From assembly GCA_041484845.1 (NCBI GenBank), contig JBGPIK010000008.1, positions 1 through 45,566 of the forward strand: a stretch of DNA of 45,566 nt, in the 5' to 3' direction. The notes beneath the pieces were generated by a model, which was not told the DNA's origin, did not search any database, and was given only the letters and a program-made list of their open reading frames with translations. Shown here piece by piece: positions 8,584 through 17,338 of this stretch. The DNA comes from JBGPIK01 sp041484845 (GTDB lineage Bacteria > Desulfobacterota > Binatia > UBA9968). Made by a program: the position numbers and the translations under genes. Numbering within the stretch: position 1 is the first letter of the stretch; the number at the start of each line of letters is the position of its first letter.

Positions 8584-9663
8584 ATGATGGATTCATGGAT
8601 CCGTTCGGTTTGGGAGCGCCGGGGAATCTCCGGCAAATTAGGTTGGCTGCTCCTACTTCCCTTTTCCTGGATATATCGCCTCGCTGTTCAGTTTCGCAAC
8701 CTGTTACACCGTGGACGTTGGATTCGCGTTCAGGCGCTGGATCGGCCGGTCGTTAGCATCGGAAATTTGACGGTCGGCGGCACAGGGAAAACACCCACGT
8801 GTCTATGGCTAGCCCAACAATTAACAAAGCACGGATTCAAAGTCGCTATTTTGAGTCGCGGTTATAAGCGGCGCGAATCGCGCCCCGTGATCTTAATTCC
8901 GGACGGCACGGCATTGAACGTGGCGAATGTTGGAGCGGAAATCGCGGCTGCGGGAGACGAGCCTTTTTTGATGGCGCGACTGTACGGTCAGACGGTTGCC
9001 GTAGGGAAGAACCGGTGCGAGGCCGCGCGCGAATTATTGCGCCGCCAGGCGGTGGATCTCTTCATTCTGGACGATGGATTTCAACATCGAGCGCTCAAAA
9101 GAGATGTGGACCTTTTATTGCTCGGCAGCGATGCCGCGGGCGGGATGCTGCCCTGCGGGCCGTTTCGTGAACCGAAAGAAGCCGGGCGCCGCGCGGATTT
9201 TTTTCTAGTGACCAGCGCGCACGAGAAGTGGAAGCGCTTTTTGCGGGCGCAACGATCCCAATCGAGCTATTCAGGATCCCTCCAAGCCTCGGTTCTGGTC
9301 GGTTTCGAGTCCAACCGCTGGAAAGAGTATCCGTTGAGCCTGCTTTACCGAAGCCGCATCCTTGCGGTGTCAGGTATTGCTCATCCGGCCGGCTTTTATT
9401 CCATTATTCATGAGTGGGAAAGTGAGATTGTCGATTCGTTCGAGTTTCGCGACCATCATGATTACACGGCGGCGGATTGGCAGCAGATCAATCGTAGAGG
9501 GCACGATGTCGATATTATCCTGACCACCGAAAAAGACCTGGTGAAGCTCATCCGATTTCCATTCGCTAAGGACAAGTTGCTGGCCCTGCGAGTGGCGATG
9601 GTCGTTGAGAACGGCGCAGAGTTGATTCAGGCGGTGCTTGAGCGTATTCGCCCCGGAACCTGA
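8584..9663 (+). CDS. lpxK: Tetraacyldisaccharide 4'-kinase LpxK
   Basis: LpxK phosphorylates the 4' position of the lipid A disaccharide. This 359-residue protein has a membrane-binding hydrophobic N-terminal helix (about 18-34) and the P-loop GNLTVGGTGKTP at 60-71, which is highly specific for the family. LSRGYKRR, GDEPFLMAR, ILDDGFQHRALKRDVDLLL and LPCGPFREP follow in the expected order. The chosen start is ATG 8584 (a second ATG follows at 8587); TTG 8575 would add three residues. It is the last gene of the compact lipid A operon; a 183-base gap with a promoter-like sequence follows. Confidence 0.95.
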   Translation: MMDSWIRSVWERRGISGKLGWLLLLPFSWIYRLAVQFRNLLHRGRWIRVQALDRPVVSIGNLTVGGTGKTPTCLWLAQQLTKHGFKVAILSRGYKRRESRPVILIPDGTALNVANVGAEIAAAGDEPFLMARLYGQTVAVGKNRCEAARELLRRQAVDLFILDDGFQHRALKRDVDLLLLGSDAAGGMLPCGPFREPKEAGRRADFFLVTSAHEKWKRFLRAQRSQSSYSGSLQASVLVGFESNRWKEYPLSLLYRSRILAVSGIAHPAGFYSIIHEWESEIVDSFEFRDHHDYTAADWQQINRRGHDVDIILTTEKDLVKLIRFPFAKDKLLALRVAMVVENGAELIQAVLERIRPGT

Positions 9664-9738
9664 CATGGATTGGCGCGAATCGGCGGCCCCCCGGCGACCG
9701 CCGATAAAATCGAGCTTGCCCTCCATGGCGCGTGATCA

Positions 9739-9767
9739 TTAACTTGGTACCGGAAAGAGGATATAAG
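9739..9767 (+). promoter_or_regulatory. Putative sigma70 promoter of the core-saccharide genes
   Basis: TTAACT (9739-9744), a 17-base spacer and TATAAG (9762-9767) match the -35/-10 consensus at 4/6 and 5/6 positions. It lies in the gap after lpxK and about 80 bases before the epimerase start, so it could begin a second transcript for the core cluster. Seen by eye only. Confidence 0.45.
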
Positions 9768-9846
9768 TGGATAGGATCATAAAGCCATCGCTTGGCGCAG
9801 CTTCTAGGGGCGTCGATTCAAGCGCGGATGGCGGAGGGACATCGCT

Positions 9847-10788
9847 TTGAACTCATTGATTACCGGGGTCGCGGGCTTTATTGGGTCCCACCTCGCCGAA
9901 AAGCTGCTCGCGCTCAATCATCATGTGGTGGGCATTGATACCTTCCTTGACAATTACGAGCGCCCATTCAAGGAGAGAAATTTGAGCGCCGTTGTGAATC
10001 ATCCCGGCTTTGTTTTCCTCAATCAGGATATCTTGCAAGCGGATTTGCGCGATCTGATGAAAGATGTTCGCTATGTTTTTCATCTCGCCGGTCAACCGGG
10101 CGTGCGCTCAAGTTGGGGAAAGGAATTCATCAGGTATACAGACAACAATATAAGGGCGACGCAGATGCTTTTGGAGGCGGCCAAAGAGTCACGTCCGGCG
10201 AAATTCGTTTATGCGTCCACCTCTTCGGTTTACGGCGATACCGATGACTTGCCCATGCGCGAGGAAGGGCAGACGCGACCGGTCTCGCCTTATGGCGTGA
10301 GCAAGCTTGCAGCGGAACATCTTTGCTATCTCTACTGGAAGGCTTTCCAGGTGCCGACGGTTGCGCTGCGCTTTTTCACCGTTTACGGGCCGCGCCAACG
10401 GCCGGACATGTTCTTTCATATCTTCATGCGCGGACTGCTGCGAGACGAAGAGATTCCGCTGTATGATGACGGCGAGCAAACGCGCGATTTTACCTTTTGC
10501 TCGGACATCGTAGACGGTATACTCGGAGCGGCCTTATATCCCGGGGCCGGCGAGGTATTTAACCTGGGCGGCGGAGCGGAAACGAGTCTTTTAAACGCCA
10601 TCGCGCTGGTCGAGAAGATTTCCGGTCGCCAGGCAAGGCTGCGCAGATTCGACCGCCAAAAAGGCGACGTGCGTCACACGCGAGCAAGCATCGAGGCCGC
10701 CAAGGCCAAGCTCGGCTATGAACCTCGTGTAGGATTGGAAATCGGGTTGTCCCGGCAATGGGATTGGGTCAAAACGCTTGGCTATTGA
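9847..10788 (+). CDS. NAD-dependent nucleotide-sugar epimerase/dehydratase (extended SDR)
   Basis: A 313-residue extended short-chain dehydrogenase. The NAD-binding motif GVAGFIGSHLAEKLL is near the N-terminus, the active-site Ser is in YASTSSVYG and the catalytic pair is in YGVSKLAAEH (YxxxK). LRFFTVYGPRQRPDM is typical of UDP-glucose/UDP-glucuronate 4-epimerases. The enzyme probably interconverts UDP-sugars for the core or O-chain sugars added by the glycosyltransferases downstream; the exact substrate cannot be read. The start is a TTG at 9847 directly before the glycine-rich motif; the upstream region is non-coding. Confidence 0.88.
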   Translation: MNSLITGVAGFIGSHLAEKLLALNHHVVGIDTFLDNYERPFKERNLSAVVNHPGFVFLNQDILQADLRDLMKDVRYVFHLAGQPGVRSSWGKEFIRYTDNNIRATQMLLEAAKESRPAKFVYASTSSVYGDTDDLPMREEGQTRPVSPYGVSKLAAEHLCYLYWKAFQVPTVALRFFTVYGPRQRPDMFFHIFMRGLLRDEEIPLYDDGEQTRDFTFCSDIVDGILGAALYPGAGEVFNLGGGAETSLLNAIALVEKISGRQARLRRFDRQKGDVRHTRASIEAAKAKLGYEPRVGLEIGLSRQWDWVKTLGY

Positions 10789-11067
10789 CCCGCGTTATTC
10801 ACGGTTAGAGGAAAATCGATGACACTGTGTCGATCGAGAGGTGGGACGAAAATGCAAAGAGCAAAGGGCAAAGCGTAAATCAGCGAATGCCTCTGAAAGT
10901 CTCCGTGCTCCATGCAAAAAAGCACAGGTCCATTGCCTCGATCTGGAGGGCTCGCCTCTCGATCGGCCGCACGCATGAATAATGCGGGTTAAGGGCGCCT
11001 TGCAGGGGCGCTGTTGCCTGCGCGAAGCTAAACCTGCAGTCATAGGCAATCGCGCCGGTTCAGCCGC

Positions 11068-11937
11068 ATGGGGGTCTCCATGGAGCAATTGATCGACGAA
11101 GACGTCGGCAACATTATCGCGCTGGAGCACGTCAATCTTCAGGTCCCCGATCAGTCCCTGGCGATTCTCTTCTATGTCGTGGGATTGGGGCTTACTCGGG
11201 ATCCTTTCCTCAATGTCGGCGGCCGTAACATGTGGATCAACGCCGGTGAGCAGCAGTTTCATTTGCCGACGCGAGCGGCGCAGGTGATCCATGGCCATAT
11301 CGCTCTGGTCGTTCCGGACCTTGAAGCGCTGGGCAAGCGGCTGGCTTCCATCGAAGAAGGATTGCGCGGCACGCGGTTTTGCTGGTCCATGCAAAAGGAT
11401 CACATTCAAGTCACATGCCCTTGGGGCAATCAATTTCGCTGTTATTGTGCCGCGGACCGATTCGGAGACATGAGCTTGGGAATTCCGTACGTGGAGTTCG
11501 GAGTGGCCTCGGGCGCGGCGAAATCGATCATCGAATTCTACGCCCAAGTCCTGGGGGCGCCTGCATGCATGGAGAGCGATAATGGCGGAGCGATCGGACG
11601 AGTAAAGATCGGGCGCCGTCAATATCTGCGCTTTCGTGAGACGCGCGAGCGTTTGCCCGCCTATGACGGTCACCACGTGGCGATCTATGTCGCGAATTTT
11701 TCACGCCCCTACGGTTGGCTTAAAGATCGCGGGCTCATTTTCGAAGACGCGCGCAATCACCAATTTCGCTTCCGCACGCTTGTCGACCCGGCGAGTGGCG
11801 AGCCGGTGTTTTCTTTGGAGCACGAGGTGCGCAGCCTCCATCACCCGATGTTCCATCGAAGTTTCATTAACCGGGATCCGAACCAATCCCAACGAGCTTA
11901 TCGGCGCGGTCGCGACGGCTTTATTCCCTTTCAATGA
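11068..11937 (+). CDS. VOC-superfamily (glyoxalase/dioxygenase fold) protein of unknown function
   Basis: A 289-residue protein with two VOC-type half-domains. The first starts IIALEHVNLQVPDQSLAILF and contains GGRNMWINAGEQQFHLPT; the second starts GIPYVEFGVASGAAKSIIEF and ends FRTLVDPASGEPVFSLEHEV. Candidate metal ligands are H in LEHVNL, H in VIHGHIAL and residues near HHVAIYV and LEHEVRS. Proteins of this fold include glyoxalases, extradiol dioxygenases and fosfomycin-resistance enzymes; I cannot choose among them. It stands alone between the epimerase and the Trm112-like gene, with 279 and 195 bases of flanking non-coding DNA. ATG 11080 is an alternative start. Confidence 0.7.
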   Translation: MGVSMEQLIDEDVGNIIALEHVNLQVPDQSLAILFYVVGLGLTRDPFLNVGGRNMWINAGEQQFHLPTRAAQVIHGHIALVVPDLEALGKRLASIEEGLRGTRFCWSMQKDHIQVTCPWGNQFRCYCAADRFGDMSLGIPYVEFGVASGAAKSIIEFYAQVLGAPACMESDNGGAIGRVKIGRRQYLRFRETRERLPAYDGHHVAIYVANFSRPYGWLKDRGLIFEDARNHQFRFRTLVDPASGEPVFSLEHEVRSLHHPMFHRSFINRDPNQSQRAYRRGRDGFIPFQ

Positions 11938-12132
11938 TTAAGATGACGCGGTCCGCCGAGGGACAGGATGCGCGCCATCGAAGTCGTGAGGTCGTGCGGG
12001 GCCCGGTTTGAGAAATGCTTTCCCTTTGGATAAATTCTTTTCGATTATGAATGCCGGCAATGGATAAGGCGCTTTCGTGATACGGCGAAGCCACTCGGCT
12101 GTCGTTCAAACCGTTAACAGGAGATCGCAAAC

Positions 12133-12300
12133 ATGGTCATCAGCAAGGAGTTGTTGGATATCTTGGCGTGCCCCAAGTGTAAGGGCGACATCCATCTTAA
12201 TCAAAATAGCGATGGTTTAGTTTGCGATGCGTGTCGCCTGATGTACCCGATCAGAGACGACATCCCCGTGATGTTGATTGATGAGGCGATTCCTTTGTAG
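12133..12300 (+). CDS. Trm112-like zinc-ribbon protein (YcaR family)
   Basis: A 55-residue protein that opens MVISKELLDILACPKCKGD and has a second pair in VCDACRLMYPI, giving the CPxC...CxxC zinc ribbon and the YPIRDDIPVML ending of the Trm112/YcaR (UPF0434) family. Members activate methyltransferases in eukaryotes and archaea; the bacterial role is less clear, but the gene is often near lpxK/kdsB, as here in an LPS cluster. GGAG about nine bases before the ATG supports the start. It ends four bases before the heptosyltransferase gene, so it is probably co-transcribed with it. Confidence 0.9.
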   Translation: MVISKELLDILACPKCKGDIHLNQNSDGLVCDACRLMYPIRDDIPVMLIDEAIPL

Positions 12301-12303
12301 ATC

Positions 12304-13401
12304 ATGGACGCACGCTGGAAGAAAGTGCTCGTTCTTCAAACCAGCTTTCTCGGCGACACCGTGCTCACCCTTCCGTTGATCAGCGAAATTAAGCGCCGTT
12401 TCCCGTCGAGTCACTTGAGCGTCATTTGCGGCCCGCTGGCTAGGGAGCTTTTGCAAGACCATCCCGACATCGATGAAGTTATCGCCGCCGATAAAAAAGG
12501 CGAGGACAAGGGTCTGAGGGGAGTATGGCGCAAGGGAAGGATGCTGAAGCGCAACGGCTATACGATGGCTTTGACACCCCACAAGTCGCTGCGCAGCGCG
12601 CTGCTGCTATATTTCGCTCGGATTCCTTACCGCGTCGGGTTTTGCGAAAGCAAGGGTTGGTTTTTGTTTCACGCGCGGGCCAGGCGAAGAACTGGGCAGC
12701 ATGATGTCGAAAGGACGCTTTCGATCTTGCAACCCTTCGGCATAGAAGTTGAGGATTGCCAGCGGACCCTAAGCCTCCCGTGCACGACGGAATCTCGCGA
12801 TGCCGTAGCTCGACTCCTGGGCTCGCTATCGATCGCGGCGGATAAGCTATTGGTTGGAATGAACCCGGGCTCGGTATGGCCCACTAAAAGATGGTCGGCC
12901 TCGGGTTTTGCCCGCCTGATTCAGCTGCTAAAGGAAAAGTATGATTGCGAGGTGCTTTTGTTCGGCGGGCCCGAAGATCTTCCGATTGCCACGGCGATTC
13001 AAGAACTGTGTCATCATGCGGCGGTGAACCTTGCCGGCAAGCTCGATTTGCGTCAGTTGCCCGCCGCGCTGAGCGCGTGTCGCGTCCTCATTAGTAACGA
13101 CAGCGCCCCCATGCATATAGCCGTGGCGCGTAATGTGCCGACGGTCGCCATTTTTTGCGCGACGACTCCGGCTTTGGGGTTTTATCCGTATACGGCCAAT
13201 GCAATCGTGGTGGAGAAGGAACTCGAGTGCCGGCCCTGCGGATCTCACGGCGGGCGGCGTTGCCCATTGGGAACCGAAGATTGTATTCGCCTGATTTCCC
13301 CTGATCGAGTGCTGCGCGCCGTGCAGGCGTTGCTCGAACGTCAAACGGACGCCCCACCTCTCGAGTGCAACAGTCGCCTGCCCGAGTTTGTAGCCGTTTG
13401 A
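12304..13401 (+). CDS. waaF: GT9 lipopolysaccharide heptosyltransferase (WaaF-type)
   Basis: A 365-residue GT9 protein that should move L,D-heptose from ADP-heptose onto the LPS inner core at the cytosolic membrane face. The N-terminus VLVLQTSFLGDTVLTLPLI is the family start. The donor-binding part contains GMNPGSVWPTKRWS, LLFGGPEDL and LISNDSAPMHIAVA, then a Cys-rich stretch RPCGSHGGRRCPLG seen in heptosyltransferase II. The second heptosyltransferase in this cluster (14202-15251) lacks the exact WPTKRW motif, so I assign this one as the WaaF-like enzyme; which adds Hep I and which Hep II is inferred. It follows the Trm112-like gene by three bases. Confidence 0.86.
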   Translation: MDARWKKVLVLQTSFLGDTVLTLPLISEIKRRFPSSHLSVICGPLARELLQDHPDIDEVIAADKKGEDKGLRGVWRKGRMLKRNGYTMALTPHKSLRSALLLYFARIPYRVGFCESKGWFLFHARARRRTGQHDVERTLSILQPFGIEVEDCQRTLSLPCTTESRDAVARLLGSLSIAADKLLVGMNPGSVWPTKRWSASGFARLIQLLKEKYDCEVLLFGGPEDLPIATAIQELCHHAAVNLAGKLDLRQLPAALSACRVLISNDSAPMHIAVARNVPTVAIFCATTPALGFYPYTANAIVVEKELECRPCGSHGGRRCPLGTEDCIRLISPDRVLRAVQALLERQTDAPPLECNSRLPEFVAV

Positions 13402-13438
13402 AATCGGTCTAATTACGACTTCATGGATCTTTGCCGCA

Positions 13439-14212
13439 ATGCTGGAAGACGCAATCTGGGGTGACATCCCCCAGGGCTTCACCAAAGTCAGAGCCGGTCG
13501 CGGCCGGTGGCTTGTCGTTCGCAACGATAAGGTGGACTCCATCAGCGCGTCGATCTGTTGCTCGGGGAGCCGGCAGGAGGTAAGCCGATTTGAGGGTAGA
13601 GAACGGCTGAGATCGCTCAGTTTGGCAAACGGGGATACGGCCTTGATCCGCACCTATCGTCACGGTGGCGTGTTGCGCACCTGCACGGGCAGCGTATTTT
13701 GTTCCTGGCCGCCGCGCCCGTTTCAGGAATTGAGCATCACCAATGAAATCCGCCGACGCGGGATTCCAACGGTGGAAACCTACGGCGCCTATGTGGAGCA
13801 ACTTTGGGGTCCGTTCTACCGCGGCTGGCTGGTGACGCGCGAGCTCACCGGCGCTCAAGATCTTTGGCAAGCTTTCAAAAGCGGCTTCGTTCAGGAACTC
13901 GGAATCGACAGAATCCTGCGTGCGGTAGCCGATAGTGTGCGCGCCTTGCATCGCGAGGGCGTTTACCACACCGACTTGAATCTCAAGAATATTTTGGTTT
14001 GTAAGGAGCAAGGCGGCGTAAAAGGGTACATCATCGATTTTGATAAAGCGAAGCTCATGTTGGGCAATCTTCCGCCGCAGCTGGTCAGGAGAAATCTCAG
14101 TCGCCTGTTGCGATCGGTCAATAAACTGGATCCGGCCCGAACCCACTTCTTAACAAGTTACTGGGATGACTTCGTGAATTTTTATTACGGAGTTGAAGCC
14201 GATGCGGTTTAA
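13439..14212 (+). CDS. LPS inner-core kinase 1 (Kdo kinase-like)
   Basis: A 257-residue protein of the lipopolysaccharide kinase (Kdo/WaaP, InaA-like) family, a small eukaryotic-like kinase fold. The catalytic loop YHTDLNLKNIL has the catalytic Asp at 179 and Asn shortly after; the metal-binding DFDKAK (about 201) replaces DFG. TALIRTYRHGG supplies the strand before the glycine-rich turn, and RELTGAQDL is the hinge. Family members phosphorylate Kdo or heptose to cross-link LPS via divalent cations. It lies between two heptosyltransferases and overlaps the second one by about 11 bases. It is the first of three such kinases here. Confidence 0.85.
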   Translation: MLEDAIWGDIPQGFTKVRAGRGRWLVVRNDKVDSISASICCSGSRQEVSRFEGRERLRSLSLANGDTALIRTYRHGGVLRTCTGSVFCSWPPRPFQELSITNEIRRRGIPTVETYGAYVEQLWGPFYRGWLVTRELTGAQDLWQAFKSGFVQELGIDRILRAVADSVRALHREGVYHTDLNLKNILVCKEQGGVKGYIIDFDKAKLMLGNLPPQLVRRNLSRLLRSVNKLDPARTHFLTSYWDDFVNFYYGVEADAV

Positions 14213-15251
14213 TCCCAAAAAAATCTTAATCGTGCTGCACGGGTCCATCGGCGATGTTACCCGCGCCTTACCCTTGGCCGATCTCATTCGTGCCGGTTTT
14301 CCCGATGCGCACCTGGCCTGGTCTGTAGAACCGCCGTCACTGCCTTTAGTTGAGCGCTGCGCCGCCGTGCAAGAAATCATTTTATTCGACCGGCGTCGCT
14401 GGTGGAGCGAGTGGCTACCCTTTTTGCGCCGGGTGCGCGCCCAACACTTTGACCTGGTGCTTGACTTGCAGCGCCATTTTAAGAGCGGCGTGATCACCCG
14501 ATGGTCAGGCGCGCCTCATCGATTAGGATTCAACAAGCTTGACGGCAAAGAGTTCAACTGGTTATTTAATAATCATTATATCCCCGCCACGGGCGATGGA
14601 ATTTCAAAGCTCGATCATTATCTCAAATTTGCCGAGTATCTCGGGATCGCCGCTTCGCCCGTCGATTGGAAATTCCAACTCACCGGGGAAGAAAAACAAA
14701 ATATTGATAAACACCTGCAAGCGGTCAATGGCGGCTTTGCGGTGCTCTTCGTCGGCAGCCGGTGGGAGAGCAAACGTTGGTTCCCGGCCCAGGCGGCTCA
14801 ATGCGCCTCCACGATAAGGGAACGGCACGATTTGCAGATCGTCTTGCTGGGCGGGAAGGAAGATCGAGCCATTGCCGCAGAGATCATGAGTATGGCCGCC
14901 ACCCCGATGATCAACCTTGTAGGTCAGACAACACTTCCGGAAGCCATCGGGATTATTGCCAGGGCCCGGTTTGCGGTGGGTCCGGACACGGGACTGATGC
15001 ATATCGCCGCCGCGGTCAGGACGCCGGTCGTATCGCTGTGGGGGGCGACGAGTCCGCTTCGCGCCGGCCCCTACGGATTTGAGGATCTGGTCATTCAGGG
15101 AAAGGCGGCCTGTGTTCCGTGCTACCGCAGGCAATGCCCGATTGGCCGAATCTGCATGCATTCCATTGATATGGAGGAGGTCGCCGAAAAAATCGGAATG
15201 GCGCTCTCTCGTGACCGCGACAGAGATCTTTCTCATGCCAGTCAGGGCTGA
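14202..15251 (+). CDS. GT9 lipopolysaccharide heptosyltransferase (second copy)
   Basis: A 349-residue GT9 protein beginning with KKILIVLHGSIGDVTRALPL and carrying LFVGSRWESKRWFP, LLGGKEDRAIAA and the donor-site motif VGPDTGLMHIAAAV. A late CVPCYRRQCPIGR Cys pair parallels that in the other heptosyltransferase. The motif GDV TRALPL and spacing resemble WaaC (heptosyltransferase I), but substrate order is not decided by sequence alone. ATG 14202 is preferred since CGGAG lies about nine bases upstream; TTG 14193 would add three residues. The gene overlaps kinase 1 at its start and kinase 2 at its end, which suggests coupled translation. Confidence 0.87.
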   Translation: MRFNPKKILIVLHGSIGDVTRALPLADLIRAGFPDAHLAWSVEPPSLPLVERCAAVQEIILFDRRRWWSEWLPFLRRVRAQHFDLVLDLQRHFKSGVITRWSGAPHRLGFNKLDGKEFNWLFNNHYIPATGDGISKLDHYLKFAEYLGIAASPVDWKFQLTGEEKQNIDKHLQAVNGGFAVLFVGSRWESKRWFPAQAAQCASTIRERHDLQIVLLGGKEDRAIAAEIMSMAATPMINLVGQTTLPEAIGIIARARFAVGPDTGLMHIAAAVRTPVVSLWGATSPLRAGPYGFEDLVIQGKAACVPCYRRQCPIGRICMHSIDMEEVAEKIGMALSRDRDRDLSHASQG

Positions 15252-16140
15252 CTACCAACCGTGCCGCGCGGGAAATTGGCACCTCACGGTTCTAGCGGGA
15301 CAGTGGCATCAGGAGCTGCAAGAAAAAATATTGTCCCTGGTCGAGCGCCAACCCGCTTCTAAACACCCGCAAACTTTCGAATTGGCTTCTGGTGGCGACA
15401 ATGAAAGCAGGCCGCTCTACTTAAAGGTCTTCTATCCGCCGCCGGGAATCGTCATTCTCAAAAATCTGTTGCGAAAATCTAAGGCGACTCGTTTTCTTCA
15501 CCAGGGCCTGGCTTTATCTAAGTCAGGTTTTCATGCGCCGGTTACGATTGCCGTGGGGGAGAAGCGAAGATGGCCATTTTCGCAGCTGGCGTTTGTGCTC
15601 ACGGTGGGGGTTGGGGGTCAGTCTCTGGTGTCTTATTTGCATGACGGCTGGTCGGGTCGAAGACCGCGGCCGGCGCTTGCGGAAAAACGAAATGCGTTGC
15701 AGTGTCTCGCCGAGCTGATCCGAAAATTTCACGATCTCGGGTTTATTCACGGCGATCTTGTGCCCTCGAACCTGTTTATTTTGGACCGGCAAAGCGGGGG
15801 ATTCGAATTTTGCTTTATGGACAACGATCGTACCCAGCATTATCCGCGATGGTTGCCGCAATCTTTATGGAAGCGAAATTTAGTTCAGTTAAATCGTTTT
15901 CCGCTTCCGGGTATTTCTCTTCAAGACCGCCTGCGTTTTTTTCTTGCCTATAGCGGCAGGCGAACTTGCGGCGCACGCGAGAAAAACCTGCTGCGCTGGC
16001 TTGAACGAAGGACTCGGAGCCGGCGGCGCGAGTGCGATCATGCCGGTGCCACGGGCAGTTTCAGAATGCTAATGCGCTGGACCCCCGAGATGATGCGCGC
16101 GGAGCAGATGATCGATCCGCCGAAGGCGTTCAAAGAGTAA
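15235..16140 (+). CDS. LPS kinase-like protein 2
   Basis: A 301-residue member of the LPS kinase/InaA-like superfamily. The catalytic loop LGFIHGDLVPSNLFI has Asp at 174 and the metal site is FMDNDRTQHY. The N-terminal lobe includes PLYLKVFYPP with a likely ATP-binding Lys, and a Trp-rich QSLWKRNLVQLNRFP lies after the catalytic core; kinase 3 has the same VKNLVQLNR feature, so the two are related. The upstream open frame extends over the heptosyltransferase but ATG 15235, inside the final codons of that gene, gives a normal start. A role in phosphorylating heptose or Kdo is inferred from family and context. Confidence 0.78.
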   Translation: MPVRADYQPCRAGNWHLTVLAGQWHQELQEKILSLVERQPASKHPQTFELASGGDNESRPLYLKVFYPPPGIVILKNLLRKSKATRFLHQGLALSKSGFHAPVTIAVGEKRRWPFSQLAFVLTVGVGGQSLVSYLHDGWSGRRPRPALAEKRNALQCLAELIRKFHDLGFIHGDLVPSNLFILDRQSGGFEFCFMDNDRTQHYPRWLPQSLWKRNLVQLNRFPLPGISLQDRLRFFLAYSGRRTCGAREKNLLRWLERRTRSRRRECDHAGATGSFRMLMRWTPEMMRAEQMIDPPKAFKE

Positions 16141-16183
16141 TGTACGGCGACAACAGCATGGTCAAAGCCAAAACAATTGCACC

Positions 16184-17338
16184 ATGAAGATCGGCCTCGC
16201 CCATAAGCGGCTCGACTTGAAAGGGGGGACCGAACGCGATCTCTATCGGACCGCAGAAGGGTTGCGAGACCTGGGACATGAAGTTCACCTTTTCTGCCAG
16301 GAATATGGGGTTGCGCCGCCGCGTGGGACCTTCGCGCATCGCGTTTGGGTTCCGCCCTTAGGAAGAACCATCCGGTTGTGGAGTTATGCCCTTAGGGCGC
16401 CCACGGTGATCAGTCAATCTCATTGCGACGTCGTGGTTAGCTTTGGACGATTGTTGCAGCAAGATGTTTTGCGCAGCGGCGGCGGATCTCACAAAATTTT
16501 TCTCGATAAGATGGGGCGACAGGGTGGGGCGACGCGTCGACTATGGCAGAATCTGAGTATCTATCATCGAAGCCTATTGATGATTGAACAAAAGCAGTTC
16601 GGGCCGGGGGGGTGCAAGAAAGTCATCGCGGTTTCCGGAGAGGTCCGGCGGGAACTGATGGCACTGTATGGCGTGCCGGCGGGCAAAATCGTGGTACTAT
16701 ACAACGGCGTCGATCTGGAACGCTTCCACCCCACGCTACGGGAGGCTTGGCGCACGGCGGTTCGAACCGAGTGGGGCATTCCCATGGACGCCGCGGTGGT
16801 CTTATTCGTCGGGAGCGGATTTGAGAGAAAGGGATTAGATCGGTTGCTGCGGGTATGGCATTCGCCGACGCTGTCGAAAGCGTTTCTACTGGTGGTCGGC
16901 GAAGACGCGCGCATCGCGCGCCACAAGGCGCTGGCGGAGCGTCAGGCTCCCGGCAAGATTATTTTCGCGGGCCGGCAGGAATCCATTGAACGGTTTTACG
17001 GCGCGGCTGATCTCGTGGTATTGCCGTCGGTGCAGGAAGCCTTCGGTAACGTTGTGCTGGAAGCGCTTGCTTGCGGTCTTCCGGTCGTCGTGAGCCGAAG
17101 CGTCGGCGCGGCGGAACTGCTCAAGGGCTCGTTGGCAGGGGGGATCGTAGACGCGCCGGACGATGGCGCCGATTGGGAGGCAACACTCGAGCGCGCTTTA
17201 CAGAATTGCGTTGGCACGGAAATAAAGAAGGAGGCTCGTCGAATTGCCGAAGCTCACTCCTGGAATAATCATTTTCGCCAATTCGAGGCTTGCCTGGCGG
17301 AGGTTTGCCAGCGGGGCATCGGTGGATCACTATCCTGA
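16184..17338 (+). CDS. GT4 glycosyltransferase (WaaG-like)
   Basis: A 384-residue GT-B enzyme. The N-terminus MKIGLAHKRLDLKGGTERDL contains the GG turn of GT4 enzymes that hold the acceptor. VIAVSGEVRREL and VLYNGVDLERFHP, then VLFVGSGFERKGLDRLL and the nucleotide-sugar motif PSVQEAFGNVVLEALACGLP (E-x7-E) follow. The closest well-known function is WaaG, the first outer-core hexose transferase; the sugar added is unknown. The gene starts 43 bases after kinase 2 and its last 17 bases overlap kinase 3. Confidence 0.84.
   Translation: MKIGLAHKRLDLKGGTERDLYRTAEGLRDLGHEVHLFCQEYGVAPPRGTFAHRVWVPPLGRTIRLWSYALRAPTVISQSHCDVVVSFGRLLQQDVLRSGGGSHKIFLDKMGRQGGATRRLWQNLSIYHRSLLMIEQKQFGPGGCKKVIAVSGEVRRELMALYGVPAGKIVVLYNGVDLERFHPTLREAWRTAVRTEWGIPMDAAVVLFVGSGFERKGLDRLLRVWHSPTLSKAFLLVVGEDARIARHKALAERQAPGKIIFAGRQESIERFYGAADLVVLPSVQEAFGNVVLEALACGLPVVVSRSVGAAELLKGSLAGGIVDAPDDGADWEATLERALQNCVGTEIKKEARRIAEAHSWNNHFRQFEACLAEVCQRGIGGSLS

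Noticed and set aside
9681..9703. Terminator after lpxK
   Set aside because: CGGCGG/CCGCCG arms exist but no T-run follows, so it is not a convincing Rho-independent terminator.
10795..11676. 293-codon minus-strand open frame across the VOC gene
   Set aside because: The translation has no domain-like pattern and lies over a clear plus-strand gene.
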